Part shown: positions 1 through 8,612 of the stretch, piece after piece
How the letters are laid out: every line of letters starts with the position of its first letter
Numbering within the stretch: the first letter of the stretch is position 1
Source: Flavobacteriaceae bacterium
Lineage (GTDB): Bacteria; Bacteroidota; Bacteroidia; Flavobacteriales; Flavobacteriaceae
Assembly (NCBI GenBank): GCA_031277535.1
Contig: JAITMD010000006.1
Location: forward strand, 186,001 to 250,000
DNA: 64,000 nucleotides
Direction: 5' to 3'
Made by a program: the position numbers and the translations under genes
Notes under the pieces: generated by a model
Seen by the model: only the letters and a program-made list of their open reading frames with translations
Databases searched by the model: none
Told to the model about the DNA's origin: nothing

Positions 1-444
1 TATCAATGTGAGTTATATACATTACCTGCAACATTGCCTAATAATAAATTCTATATTGAAATCAATGGTAAAAGAACAGAACTATTGCCTGGTACACAAA
101 TAGCACAAACAAATACAAAAGTTTTCATTGTTGCTAAATCAGAAAATGGTATTTGTGAAGAAGAAACAAATTTTGTAGTTACTTATGAAGACTGCCCTAT
201 TCCAAAAGGAATATCACCTAATGGAGATGGTATAAATGATCGATTAGATTTATCTCAACATGGTGTAACAAACATTAAGATATTTAATCGAAATGGTAGT
301 GAAGTTTATTCATTTATTGGTAATTATACAAACCAATGGGATGGAAAAGACAAGAGTGGAAAGCAACTCTCTTCTGGAACATACTATTATGTAATTCAAG
401 CATTTGGTAAAAACAGAACAGGATGGATTGAAATTAATAATTAA
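1..444 (+). CDS. T9SS type B sorting-domain protein, C-terminal fragment
   Basis: The reading frame is open from base 1, so the gene starts outside the window and only about 147 C-terminal residues are seen. The last 85 residues are a gliding-motility-associated C-terminal domain: a CPIPKGISPNGDGINDRL segment, then IKIFNRNGSEVY, W-DGKDKSGK and LSSGTYYYVI. In this family the domain directs export across the outer membrane by the type IX system and is then removed or anchors the cargo at the surface. The ectodomain is missing, so the substrate or adhesive role cannot be told. A hairpin terminator follows directly. The plug protein of the same secretion system is encoded at 7336-8583. Confidence 0.9.
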   Translation, partial: YQCELYTLPATLPNNKFYIEINGKRTELLPGTQIAQTNTKVFIVAKSENGICEEETNFVVTYEDCPIPKGISPNGDGINDRLDLSQHGVTNIKIFNRNGSEVYSFIGNYTNQWDGKDKSGKQLSSGTYYYVIQAFGKNRTGWIEINN

Positions 445-452
445 GACCTTTA

Positions 453-482
453 AAAGCGGCAAGTGTACTTGTCGCTTTTTTT
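453..482 (+). terminator. Rho-independent terminator
   Basis: A nine-base stem, AGCGGCAAG with CTTGTCGCT (one G-T pair), has a TGTA loop and is followed by a run of seven Ts. It sits just after the stop codon of the T9SS cargo gene. Confidence 0.85.
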
Positions 483-929
483 ATTTATCTACCCTTGAAA
501 CAACCATAAAATCAAAATACATACAATAAATTCTCCTTTTTAATCATATTTGCATTCCTCCTAACTAATATATACCTTTGTCATGCAATGCCAGACAAGA
601 TTTTTTTGACATTCCTCCCTACCTTACTAAAAACAGAATACACAACTATTGTATTTATTTACGTAAAATGTTAAATTAATTACATTTTTCAAGTAATAAA
701 ACACACTAATTCAATGTTATTTCCGTTTACACACTAACAAGACAACCTTGTATAATTGATTTTATTAAATATTAGAAATATTCGTAATATTTTATAAATT
801 TGTATCATATTAAAAACTTACGTTAATGATTTATTAAGCAATAAAAATTAGCATTATTTTTGTTACATAATTATTGAGTTACATTTTTATAACAGCTTAG
901 CAATACGTATAAAATAAAACAATCAAGCT
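483..929. other. AT-rich intergenic region
   Basis: About 450 bases between the terminator and the next start codon. I see no convincing reading frame or RNA fold. It holds two matches to the Bacteroidota -7 box (TAAATTTG at 795-802 and TATTTTTG at 855-862), the second closer to the downstream gene. Neither has a clear TTG at the right distance. Confidence 0.6.
855..862 (+). promoter_or_regulatory. Putative -7 promoter box
   Basis: TATTTTTG matches TAnnTTTG and lies 67 bases before the start codon at 930. No well-placed -33 TTG is seen, so the assignment is tentative. Confidence 0.35.
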
Positions 930-1622
930 ATGAGAAAAATTATTACTTTATTTTTAGCTCTTTCACTTCTGTCAACAGTTCATGCACAGCGTAAATTTGA
1001 GCTACCGAAAGCTGAAAAAGCGAAGATAGAATATGTAGAGCTACAGCAAATATTAGATCACAAATCAGATTTGAATCTAACCAATCTACAAGTTCAGTCT
1101 ATCACTGTAAAAAACGAATACTTAAAAAGAGAACTACAATCTTTAAACAATCAGAAGAACGCTGACCGCATTGAAAGAAGAATGTATGAAAGAGAACTTA
1201 GTGCTTCTCAAAAGTTATTTATTGAGCGCCAGTTAACTGCTGACCAACTTGAAAAATGGCAAAATATCAAGGCACAAATAGCTCAAGATTATGCTGATAA
1301 AACTACATTAAAAGATGATTTAGCTATTTTAGAACATCAATATAAATTAGACTTAGCAGACCTACAAGTAAGATACAGTGCTGATAGAGATATGTTTAAA
1401 ATTCAAAAAAACAATTTAAATCAGTATTATGCTAAGAAAGTAGGTAAATTAAAACAATACTATGAAGCTAAAGCTGCTAAAAATGGAGAAGACGAAGAAT
1501 ATGTTCCAACATTAGAGGATATTGCTAATTTAGTGAAAGACTTTGATGAACAAACAAATAATTCTAGTCCTTTGAACAATATTCGTATTGAAAAAGAAAC
1601 TCCTGAAACAACAGAGAATTAA
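930..1622 (+). CDS. Secreted coiled-coil protein, unknown function
   Basis: 230 residues. Residues 1-19 form a clear signal peptide ending VHAQ, so the mature protein is periplasmic or outer. The rest is highly charged and predicted helical, with long Glu/Lys/Gln-rich stretches and no glycine-rich or catalytic motif. Two segments, LTNLQVQSI near residue 50 and LTADQLEKW near residue 103, resemble the paired LTxxQ motifs of Spy/CpxP-type periplasmic chaperones. That is only a weak similarity and an inference. The gene is monocistronic, with a terminator behind it and a long AT-rich leader in front. Confidence 0.8.
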   Translation: MRKIITLFLALSLLSTVHAQRKFELPKAEKAKIEYVELQQILDHKSDLNLTNLQVQSITVKNEYLKRELQSLNNQKNADRIERRMYERELSASQKLFIERQLTADQLEKWQNIKAQIAQDYADKTTLKDDLAILEHQYKLDLADLQVRYSADRDMFKIQKNNLNQYYAKKVGKLKQYYEAKAAKNGEDEEYVPTLEDIANLVKDFDEQTNNSSPLNNIRIEKETPETTEN

Positions 1623-1640
1623 TTCTATCTTTTATATATA

Positions 1641-1677
1641 AAAAAGCTCCTCTTAGATTGTCAAGAGGAGCTTTTTT
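1641..1677. terminator. Bidirectional terminator
   Basis: AAAAAGCTCCTCTT pairs with AAGAGGAGCTTTTTT around an eight-base loop. It lies between two convergent genes and has A and T tracts on both sides, so it can serve both. Confidence 0.9.
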
Positions 1678-1694
1678 AGTTTATTACTTTACTG

Positions 1695-2426
1695 TTATGA
1701 TAAATAAGCAGGCAATTCCATTGGTACTTCCATCAAAAGCAAATGAGCATCTGTACTTGCTGTTATTTCAAACTTCTCTCTATTCCAGAAACCAATAGCA
1801 TCTCTTCTGTCCAATACAACATCATCTAATGTAATACTACCCTCCAAAACAAATAAATAAACTCCATTTGTTTTATCGTTTAATTGGTAACTTAAGCTTT
1901 TTCCTCGCTCTAAATCACTCATAGAAAACCATGCATTCTGATGAATCCATACTCCTTTATCCTCTTTGTTTGGAGAAAGAATTTGATCCCATTTGTTTTG
2001 ACGATCTGCTTTACTTAATTTCTGTTGATCATATCTGGGTTCTACATGTAATTTATTAGGAAACAACCATATTTGTAAGAATCGAGTCTCATTATTTTCA
2101 TCTGGATTAAACTCACTATGTTCTACTCCAGTACCAGCACTCATTACTTGAATTTCATCAGTTGTAATAATTGTACCATTTCCCATATCATCACGATGTG
2201 ATAAATTTCCTGACAAAGGAATTGACACTATTTCCATATTTTCATGAGGATGTGTTCCAAATCCCATTCCTGCTGCTACCCTATCATCATTTACAACACG
2301 TAATACACCGAAATGTACACGATCATTATTGCGATAATTAGCAAAACTAAATGTATGATATGACTCTAACCATCCATGATTTGCATAACCTCTTGAATCC
2401 GCTTTATAAATAATACTATTTTCCAT
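1695..2426 (-). CDS. Pirin family protein (YhhW-type quercetinase-like)
   Basis: 243 residues, a typical length for bacterial pirins. The bicupin metal site is intact: H59, H61, H103 and E105 lie in GTHPHENME and GVEHSE, the ligand set known for pirin and for E. coli YhhW, which has quercetin 2,3-dioxygenase activity in vitro. The physiological substrate is not known. The gene lies 110 bases downstream of a Crp/Fnr-type regulator on the same strand but has its own -7 box (2450-2457) and a perfect inverted repeat at 2479-2494. Separate control of the pirin gene is therefore likely. Confidence 0.92.
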   Translation of the reverse strand: MENSIIYKADSRGYANHGWLESYHTFSFANYRNNDRVHFGVLRVVNDDRVAAGMGFGTHPHENMEIVSIPLSGNLSHRDDMGNGTIITTDEIQVMSAGTGVEHSEFNPDENNETRFLQIWLFPNKLHVEPRYDQQKLSKADRQNKWDQILSPNKEDKGVWIHQNAWFSMSDLERGKSLSYQLNDKTNGVYLFVLEGSITLDDVVLDRRDAIGFWNREKFEITASTDAHLLLMEVPMELPAYLS

Positions 2427-2449
2427 TTTCTTTCCTTTTTATTATAAAA

Positions 2450-2457
2450 CAAAGTTA
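2450..2457 (-). promoter_or_regulatory. -7 promoter box for pirin gene
   Basis: Read on the minus strand this is TAACTTTG, matching TAnnTTTG, 23 bases before the pirin start codon. Confidence 0.5.
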
Positions 2458-2478
2458 CCACCCTATTGACACAATCTA

Positions 2479-2494
2479 CTTAACGTAGGTTAAG
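2479..2494. promoter_or_regulatory. Inverted repeat, possible operator
   Basis: CTTAAC-GTAG-GTTAAG is a perfect six-base inverted repeat 21 bases upstream of the pirin -7 box, where an activator or repressor could bind. The adjacent Crp/Fnr-type regulator is a natural candidate, but this is inference. Confidence 0.4.
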
Positions 2495-2536
2495 AACGAT
2501 TATTCAAAATCCTTTTATAGTATTACCCTATCCCAA

Positions 2537-3115
2537 TTATTTCCCTGTAAGCATCTTCTTTTTCATCTTGCTAAAAAATTCAGGTGTAACACCTAAATAA
2601 GAAGCAATCTGTTTTTGTGGCAAACAATATTTTATCTCTGGAAAACGCTCCAAAAAACGAGTATATCTTACTTCTGCAGGTAGAGACAAATTATCCATCA
2701 GGCGCTGTTGATTAGCAACTAAAGATCGTTCTATTAAAACGCGAAAGTATCTTTCCATTTTTGGAACTTTATCAAATAATTCTAATTGTTTTTCTCTACT
2801 CAACGACATAACAATTGAATCTTCTATTACCTCTATATAGGAATTACCAGGGTTTTGAGACAAGAAACTATACATATCTGCCACCCACCAGCCTTGCGCG
2901 GCAAAACTTATAGTATGTTCTGTTGCTTGATCATTAATAATATAATGTCTTAAAATACCTGATAAAACAAATACAGAGCTCTCACAAACCTCTCCTTCTT
3001 TTAAAAGAATTGTTTTTGCAGGATAACGAGCCATAACAAAAGCATCTATTACAGTCTTCTGTTCTTCTTTGGTTAGCGTTACATGTTTAGCTATACTTTG
3101 TAATATTAAATCCAC
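2537..3115 (-). CDS. Crp/Fnr family transcriptional regulator
   Basis: 192 residues. Residues 20-120 form a cyclic-nucleotide-binding-type beta barrel (AKTILLKEGEVCESSVFVLSG, then HTISFAAQGWW). Residues 165-190 are a short helix-turn-helix (PQKQIASYLGVTPEFFSKMK). This compact architecture is common in Bacteroidota, where many members do not conserve the cAMP-contact residues, so the ligand is unknown. It is encoded directly upstream of the pirin gene. The call as a DNA-binding regulator is secure; its target and signal are not. Confidence 0.92.
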   Translation of the reverse strand: MDLILQSIAKHVTLTKEEQKTVIDAFVMARYPAKTILLKEGEVCESSVFVLSGILRHYIINDQATEHTISFAAQGWWVADMYSFLSQNPGNSYIEVIEDSIVMSLSREKQLELFDKVPKMERYFRVLIERSLVANQQRLMDNLSLPAEVRYTRFLERFPEIKYCLPQKQIASYLGVTPEFFSKMKKKMLTGK

Positions 3116-3147
3116 TATTATCTTTTTTTATTCCTACTAAAATAAAA

Positions 3148-3174
3148 CAAAAAAGCCTTACATTGTGTAAGGCT
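3148..3174 (-). terminator. Terminator of aminotransferase gene
   Basis: AGCCTTACA pairs with TGTAAGGCT around TTG. Read on the minus strand it is followed by a T-run, just after the stop codon at 3195. Confidence 0.88.
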
Positions 3175-3194
3175 CTTCATTTGTTCAGTATATT

Positions 3195-4388
3195 TTATTC
3201 TTGCAATGCTTTTTTAATTCTATTAAAAGCTTCTATCAATTGTTCTTCACTTGTTGCATAAGACATTCTAATACAAGCAGGATTACCAAATGCAGCTCCT
3301 GTAACAGTTGCCACATGAGCTTTGTCTAACAAATACAAAGACAAATCATCTGCATTATTAATTGTCACTCCTTGGAATGTTTTTCCAAAGTAAGAAGAAA
3401 CATCAGGAAAAACATAAAACGCCCCTTCTGGAACATTAACTTTCATTCCGGGAATATCTTGTAACATCTTTACAACAAGATCTCTTCTATTTTTAAAAGC
3501 TGTAACCATTTCTTTTAATACACTTGGATCAGCTTCAACAGCTGTAATAGTTGCACGTTGAGCAATACTATTAGCTCCTGAAGTAACCTGCCCTTGCATT
3601 TTTGTACATGCCTTTGCAATAAATTCTGGTGCTCCTATATATCCAATACGATATCCTGTCATTGCAAATGCCTTTGCAATACCGTTTACCGTAATTGTTC
3701 TATTAATCAAATGACCAATTGTTCCAATACTACAATGTTTATCTGTAAAATTAATATGCTCATAAATCTCATCAGATAGAACAAATATATTAGGGTATCT
3801 TTCTAATACTTCTGCAATTGCCTCAAATTCTTTCTGACTATAAACTGAGCCACTTGGATTACAAGGTGAACAAAACCACACCATTTTTGTTTTAGGTGTA
3901 ATAGCTGCTTCTAATTGTGCAGGAGTTATTTTAAAATCTGCCTCAATAGTTGTTGCAACCTCTACAGGAATACCTCCTGACATTTTAACAATCTCAGCAT
4001 AACTTACCCAATAAGGTGCTGGAATAACAACCTCATCCCCTTCATTAATCATTACTTGAGCTACATTATATAATGCTTGTTTTGCTCCTGTAGACACAAC
4101 AATTTGATTAGGTGTATAATCTAAATTATTATCTCTTTTAAACTTTTTACTGATTGCTTCTCTTAATTCAGCATATCCTTCTACTGGTGGATACTTACTG
4201 TAATTATCTTTGATTGCTTGAATAGCAGCTTCTTTAATAAAATCTGGTGTATTAAAATCTGGTTCCCCCAAACTCAAACTAATAATATCAACTCCTTGAG
4301 ATTTTAATTCCCTTGCTTTAGCTGCCATTGCTAAAGTTTGTGAAGTACTTAGACTGTTTATTCTGTCTGACAAAAATTCTGTGCTCAT
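3195..4388 (-). CDS. Pyridoxal-phosphate aminotransferase class I (aspartate aminotransferase type)
   Basis: 397 residues, a full-length fold-type I aminotransferase. Visible landmarks are SLGEPDFNTPDFI near the N-terminus, the NPSG loop near residue 177, the SDEIYE motif with D206 that contacts the pyridine nitrogen, and K239 in GIAKAFAMTGYRIGY as the Schiff-base lysine. The family transfers amino groups between aspartate or other amino acids and 2-oxoglutarate in the cytoplasm. Substrate preference (aspartate, or aspartate/prephenate) cannot be told by reading. It is divergent from rsmG and has its own promoter box and terminator. Confidence 0.92.
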   Translation of the reverse strand: MSTEFLSDRINSLSTSQTLAMAAKARELKSQGVDIISLSLGEPDFNTPDFIKEAAIQAIKDNYSKYPPVEGYAELREAISKKFKRDNNLDYTPNQIVVSTGAKQALYNVAQVMINEGDEVVIPAPYWVSYAEIVKMSGGIPVEVATTIEADFKITPAQLEAAITPKTKMVWFCSPCNPSGSVYSQKEFEAIAEVLERYPNIFVLSDEIYEHINFTDKHCSIGTIGHLINRTITVNGIAKAFAMTGYRIGYIGAPEFIAKACTKMQGQVTSGANSIAQRATITAVEADPSVLKEMVTAFKNRRDLVVKMLQDIPGMKVNVPEGAFYVFPDVSSYFGKTFQGVTINNADDLSLYLLDKAHVATVTGAAFGNPACIRMSYATSEEQLIEAFNRIKKALQE

Positions 4389-4420
4389 AAAATCAAGAAT
4401 ATTTATTAATTCAATTTTTT

Positions 4421-4428
4421 CAAAGATA
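4421..4428 (-). promoter_or_regulatory. -7 promoter box for aminotransferase gene
   Basis: TATCTTTG on the minus strand, 32 bases before the start codon at 4388. No clear -33 TTG was found. Confidence 0.5.
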
Positions 4429-4482
4429 GAGATTATCTATCTATTCTTGAACTTTTCTTATTACTTATTAGCAATAAAAGCC

Positions 4483-4490
4483 TATTTTTG
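4483..4490 (+). promoter_or_regulatory. -7 promoter box for rsmG
   Basis: TATTTTTG lies only 14 bases before the rsmG ATG, implying a very short leader. There is no well-spaced TTG. Confidence 0.4.
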
Positions 4491-4504
4491 TCAAAATTTA
4501 TGAT

Positions 4505-5134
4505 ATGGAAGAAATCTTAAAATATTTCCCTAATTTAACTCCTGAACAGATTGCTCAATTTGAGAAATTGGAAGAAGTATATACGGATTGGAATGCAAAA
4601 ATTAACGTTATTTCACGTAAAGACATACAAGAACTTTATACCAAACATGTGCTACACTCTTTAGGAATTGCAAAAGTAATGGAATTCTTACCTGGTGCTT
4701 CTATTTTAGACGTGGGTACTGGAGGTGGATTCCCTGGTATTCCATTAGCTATTTTATATCCTGAAACAAACTTTTACTTAATTGATATTATTGCAAAAAA
4801 AATACGTGTTGTAAATGAAGTTGTAAAAGCATTAGACTTAAAAAATGTAAAAGCAGAACAAAAAAGAGCTGAAACATTAGAGGAAAATTTTGACTTTATT
4901 GTTAGTCGTGCTGTAACAAACATGCCTGATTTTGTAGAGTGGATTAGACACAAAACAAAAAAAGAAAACAAACATGAATTCGAAAATGGTATCTTATACC
5001 TAAAAGGAGGAGACCTAACAGAAGAGCTTAAAGATTTTCCAAAGGCTGTTCAATTTGACTTATCTAATATATTTGATAACGAATTTTTTGAAACAAAAAA
5101 AGTGGTTTATTTACCACTAAAATATAAAGGATAA
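4505..5134 (+). CDS. rsmG: 16S rRNA (guanine527-N7)-methyltransferase RsmG
   Basis: 209 residues, the usual length. The protein methylates N7 of G527 in 16S rRNA using S-adenosylmethionine. Motif I, DVGTGGGFPGIPLA (residues 69-82), is the family signature, preceded by NVISRKD and HVLHSLG and followed by LIDIIAKKI and FIVSRAVTNMPDFVEW. In many bacteria loss of this enzyme gives low-level streptomycin resistance. The ATG is supported by the promoter box just upstream and by alignment to the family N-terminus. The gene is monocistronic and convergent with pruA. Confidence 0.96.
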   Translation: MEEILKYFPNLTPEQIAQFEKLEEVYTDWNAKINVISRKDIQELYTKHVLHSLGIAKVMEFLPGASILDVGTGGGFPGIPLAILYPETNFYLIDIIAKKIRVVNEVVKALDLKNVKAEQKRAETLEENFDFIVSRAVTNMPDFVEWIRHKTKKENKHEFENGILYLKGGDLTEELKDFPKAVQFDLSNIFDNEFFETKKVVYLPLKYKG

Positions 5135-5171
5135 AAAAACAGGTTACTTTTTTAAGTAACCTGTTTTTTTT
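5133..5171. terminator. Bidirectional terminator between rsmG and pruA
   Basis: AAAAAACAGGTTACTT pairs with AAGTAACCTGTTTTTT around four Ts, with runs of A before and T after. It serves the two convergent genes. Confidence 0.92.
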
Positions 5172-5176
5172 ATGTC

Positions 5177-6802
5177 TTATCCTAAGAAAGGATATTTATA
5201 ATCAGTTGCAGGAACGAAAGTTTCTTTAATCGTTCTTGGAGATACCCAACGAAGTAAGTTAAGGATAGAACCTGCTTTATCATTAGTACCTGAAGCTCTT
5301 GCTCCACCGAATGGTTGTTGTCCTACTACAGCACCTGTTGGCTTATCGTTGATATAGAAGTTACCAGCACAGTTAACTAATGCTTCAGTAGCCTCAGCGA
5401 TAGCGTAACGGCATCCAGAGAAGATAGCTCCTGTCAATGCGTAGATAGAAGTCTCGTCAACTAATTTAAGAGTCTCAGCCCATTTAGCATCTTCGTAAAC
5501 GTAGATAGTTAATACAGGTCCGAATAACTCAGTCTCCATAGTAGTGTACTTAGGATTAGTAGTTAAGATAACTGTTGGCTCAATAAAGTATCCTACAGAT
5601 TTATCATATTTACCTCCTAAAATTACCTCAGCATCAGCGTCAGCTTTCGCTTGATCGATAGCTTTCGCTAATTTGTCAAAAGAAGCCTCAGTGATAACAG
5701 AAGACACATAGTTAGTAGGGTCTTCTGGAGATCCCATTTTGATAGTAGCTAAGTCAGCAGTCATGTACTCTTTCACTTGGTTCCATAATGATGCAGGAAC
5801 ATAAGCACGAGAAGCAGCAGAACATTTTTGACCTTGGTACTCAAAAGCACCTCTTGTCAAAGCTACAGCAACTTCTTTAGCATTAGCTGAAGGATGAGCT
5901 ACAACGAAGTCTTTACCACCTGTCTCTCCTACGATACGTGGGTAAGTTTTATATTTATTAATGTTTTGACCAATTTGAGCCCACATACTGTTAAATACAC
6001 CTGTAGATCCAGTGAAGTGGATACCAGCGAAGTCAGGACTTGCTAATAACGTATCAGTGATCATTCCTGAGTTACCATATACCACGTTGATAACTCCATC
6101 AGGTAATCCAGCAGCTTTAAACACCTCAACGATTACTCTTGCAGAATAGATTTGCGTTGCAGCAGGTTTCCATACTACTACGTTACCCATCATAGCTGGA
6201 GCTGAAGGTAAGTTACCAGAAATAGCTGTAAAGTTAAATGGAGTAATTGCATAGATAAATCCTTCTAACGGACGGTGCTCTAATCTGTTCCATACACCAT
6301 CTACAGAAGCAGGTTGCTCAGAGTAGATTTGAGTCATGTACTCTACGTTAAAACGCAAAAAGTCAATAAACTCACATGCAGAGTCAATCTCAGCTTGGTG
6401 TAATGTTTTAGCTTGAGCGATCATTGTAGCAGCATTAATCTTAGCACGGTAAGGACCAGCTAATAATTCAGCAGCTTTTAAGAAGATAGATGCTCTGTGT
6501 TCCCATGGCATAGCAGCCCATTTTTTTCTTGCTTCTAACGCAGTTGAGATAGCTTTCTCTACTAACGCTTTATCAGCTTCGTGGTAAACACCTAATTTAT
6601 GTTTGTGATCAAATGGAGGGAATAAATCTTTAGTATTTCCTGTTCTGATTTCTTCTCCACCAATGTATAATGGAATATCAACTTGTGTGTTGTATTGCTC
6701 TTTGAAAGAATTCAAAGTCAATTCTCTTTCTGTTGTTCCTGGTGCATATGATTTAACTGGCTCGTTAAAAGCAACTGGAACTTGGTAGAATCCTTTTGAC
6801 AT
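5177..6802 (-). CDS. pruA: L-glutamate gamma-semialdehyde dehydrogenase
   Basis: 541 residues, matching the stand-alone 1-pyrroline-5-carboxylate dehydrogenase family. The enzyme oxidises glutamate semialdehyde to glutamate with NAD+ in proline breakdown. The catalytic cysteine is C327 in GQKCSAASR and the general base E293 in VGETGGKD. TGSTGVF and the ITPFNFTAISGNLP motif of the cofactor site are present. A proline dehydrogenase domain is not fused and is not encoded in this window. The codon choice looks unusually uniform compared with neighbours, which may reflect high expression. Confidence 0.96.
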   Translation of the reverse strand: MSKGFYQVPVAFNEPVKSYAPGTTERELTLNSFKEQYNTQVDIPLYIGGEEIRTGNTKDLFPPFDHKHKLGVYHEADKALVEKAISTALEARKKWAAMPWEHRASIFLKAAELLAGPYRAKINAATMIAQAKTLHQAEIDSACEFIDFLRFNVEYMTQIYSEQPASVDGVWNRLEHRPLEGFIYAITPFNFTAISGNLPSAPAMMGNVVVWKPAATQIYSARVIVEVFKAAGLPDGVINVVYGNSGMITDTLLASPDFAGIHFTGSTGVFNSMWAQIGQNINKYKTYPRIVGETGGKDFVVAHPSANAKEVAVALTRGAFEYQGQKCSAASRAYVPASLWNQVKEYMTADLATIKMGSPEDPTNYVSSVITEASFDKLAKAIDQAKADADAEVILGGKYDKSVGYFIEPTVILTTNPKYTTMETELFGPVLTIYVYEDAKWAETLKLVDETSIYALTGAIFSGCRYAIAEATEALVNCAGNFYINDKPTGAVVGQQPFGGARASGTNDKAGSILNLLRWVSPRTIKETFVPATDYKYPFLG

Positions 6803-6845
6803 AATGTATTTCTTTTATGTAGTTTATATTTAATTCAATTATTTA

Positions 6846-6853
6846 CAAATATA
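6846..6853 (-). promoter_or_regulatory. -7 promoter box for pruA
   Basis: TATATTTG on the minus strand, 43 bases before the pruA start codon. The -33 element is not clear. Confidence 0.45.
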
Positions 6854-6906
6854 ACGAAAAAAAGGGCTTCCACTTTTTCGAATTCAATGGTAAAAACTCT
6901 TTTTAA

Positions 6907-7296
6907 CTAATTTAAAGCGAATGTAGCGATCAACTTAAAGCGAGGTATCTGTACTTTAAACTCCACCTCATCAGTTACACTTAACACGGTATAATTGCCA
7001 TGCAGCATTCCAAAATGAGAGTGCAAAACACACCCGCTTTGATATTCATGTGTCTCTCCGGGTTCCAAAATAGGTTGTACTCCCACGATACCATCACCTT
7101 CCACTACCTCTGTCAAGTTTAGTGCATCTACAATCGTCCAACGCCTTTTTATAATCTGTATAGTCTTACTGGTATTGTTTGTAATTGTAATTCTATAGCT
7201 AAAAGTATATCGAAAGTTCTCTCCTTTCATAAAATTACCTTCATAACGCTGTTGAACATTTACAACTACTCCCTTTGCTCCATTTCTAACGATCAT
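6907..7296 (-). CDS. apaG: ApaG domain protein
   Basis: 129 residues, close to the E. coli ApaG length. The sequence runs through the family's fibronectin-type fold: FRYTFSYRITITNNTSKTIQIIKRRW, then EVVEGDGIVGVQPILEPGE and SGCVLHSHFGMLHGNY. The family is linked to cobalt and magnesium resistance phenotypes and is of uncertain biochemical role. The gene lies 39 bases downstream of the T9SS plug gene on the same strand, so the two may be co-transcribed. Confidence 0.93.
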   Translation of the reverse strand: MIVRNGAKGVVVNVQQRYEGNFMKGENFRYTFSYRITITNNTSKTIQIIKRRWTIVDALNLTEVVEGDGIVGVQPILEPGETHEYQSGCVLHSHFGMLHGNYTVLSVTDEVEFKVQIPRFKLIATFALN

Positions 7297-7335
7297 AATA
7301 GTTTTTATTTATTCCTTTCTATTTTTAATACTCAA

Positions 7336-8583
7336 CTAATACGTAATTGTATCAGCTCCCATAGTTCCCATCCCTATTGCTCTATCATACAAATCATTAC
7401 TACCTCTATAATAAACAACCACCTGGTATTTATTCGTCGTCATTGCAAAATTACCGTCTGGATTATCTCCTCCTGATACTTTTCCATTAACCACAGCTGT
7501 ATAACAATAATTGGTAAAACCTTGTTTTATTAATATTGCCTTTTCATACTCCCCTGTCTGCGCATTCTTTGTCATCTTACTTTGTTCATTCAGTTCATAA
7601 TTATTGAACATTCCTGTTACAAAAAACATTGTATTACTTGAAACCTCTTCCACAGGGCGATAAGTAAAATAAACCCAACTATATTCTCCTTCCGAACTAA
7701 CATCTCTTCCATTAATCATACGCGGGCGAAAAGCTCCATTTATATCTGGAAAATAAGTGTAAGTTCTCTTCTTTCTACTTTCATTAGGATACAATACTGT
7801 ATTGTACATCCCACTACTCGAATTATTTGAAAAAATCATATTGTTCACCTGACGTATATCGCTATTGTCAAAGTTCAAATACTGATTACCTGCCCAAAAC
7901 TGTGTTTCGCTATCGTATTTATAGATTAAATCTGTACCTATTGTATATTGTGGTTTTATATTTCTAATTTGAGAATCCCAACGTCCATTCTGAAACAAAG
8001 CTACCTGTACATTATTTGCAGCATTCAAAAAATTCCCATCCCCCATACTCACCGTAAACTCAACGTTTTGTTTTGTATCTATAAAATCTAAATTTCTTGA
8101 CCTTTTGATTTGTATTCCTACATTTACAGCTTTTTCATACAATACAAATTTACGTCTTACTATTACCTCATTGTCTGCATCGTAAATCTCCAGAAGGTAG
8201 TTTCCACTTTTAGTGATGCGATACACCTCATTTGGAAAGTTCAACTGATAATGTGTATAGGCTTGCAAAGTATTCACAGAGTTAACTGTATTTTTTATAC
8301 GTTGTTGATCCAATCCTTTGATATAATCAATTTGCTTTAACTTAGATGGAGTCCAATCGTAATCATATGCTTTTATGCGATAATAATAATCTGATTCATT
8401 CCCATACAAATCATCAAATTCAAAACTAAAAGTAGTTCCAAATTCAAACAATGGAATTACAGATATACTTGAATCCATAAAAGCCGCACTCTTAATATAG
8501 TCGGCTGTAAAATCTTGAGGCGCTTGTGCTTTACTGATTGTTGTTATCAAAAAAACACATAATAATAGGATTAGTTTACGCAT
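7336..8583 (-). CDS. DUF5103 / type IX secretion plug protein
   Basis: 415 residues with a signal peptide ending TTISKAQ at residue 20. The sequence shows the DUF5103 hallmarks: a YRIKAYDYDW segment near residue 70, LPFNNEVYRITKSGNY-like strands (here LNFPNEVYRITKSGNY), and the late segments SSEGEYSWVYFTYRP and DNPDGNFAMTTNKYQVVVYYRG. In Flavobacterium a protein of this family occludes the empty SprA translocon from the periplasmic side. The other T9SS machinery genes are not in the window, which is usual because they are scattered. The assignment rests on motif recognition. Confidence 0.85.
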   Translation of the reverse strand: MRKLILLLCVFLITTISKAQAPQDFTADYIKSAAFMDSSISVIPLFEFGTTFSFEFDDLYGNESDYYYRIKAYDYDWTPSKLKQIDYIKGLDQQRIKNTVNSVNTLQAYTHYQLNFPNEVYRITKSGNYLLEIYDADNEVIVRRKFVLYEKAVNVGIQIKRSRNLDFIDTKQNVEFTVSMGDGNFLNAANNVQVALFQNGRWDSQIRNIKPQYTIGTDLIYKYDSETQFWAGNQYLNFDNSDIRQVNNMIFSNNSSSGMYNTVLYPNESRKKRTYTYFPDINGAFRPRMINGRDVSSEGEYSWVYFTYRPVEEVSSNTMFFVTGMFNNYELNEQSKMTKNAQTGEYEKAILIKQGFTNYCYTAVVNGKVSGGDNPDGNFAMTTNKYQVVVYYRGSNDLYDRAIGMGTMGADTITY

Positions 8584-8612
8584 ATTACAAAGGATATAAA
8601 ACGAGGTATAAA

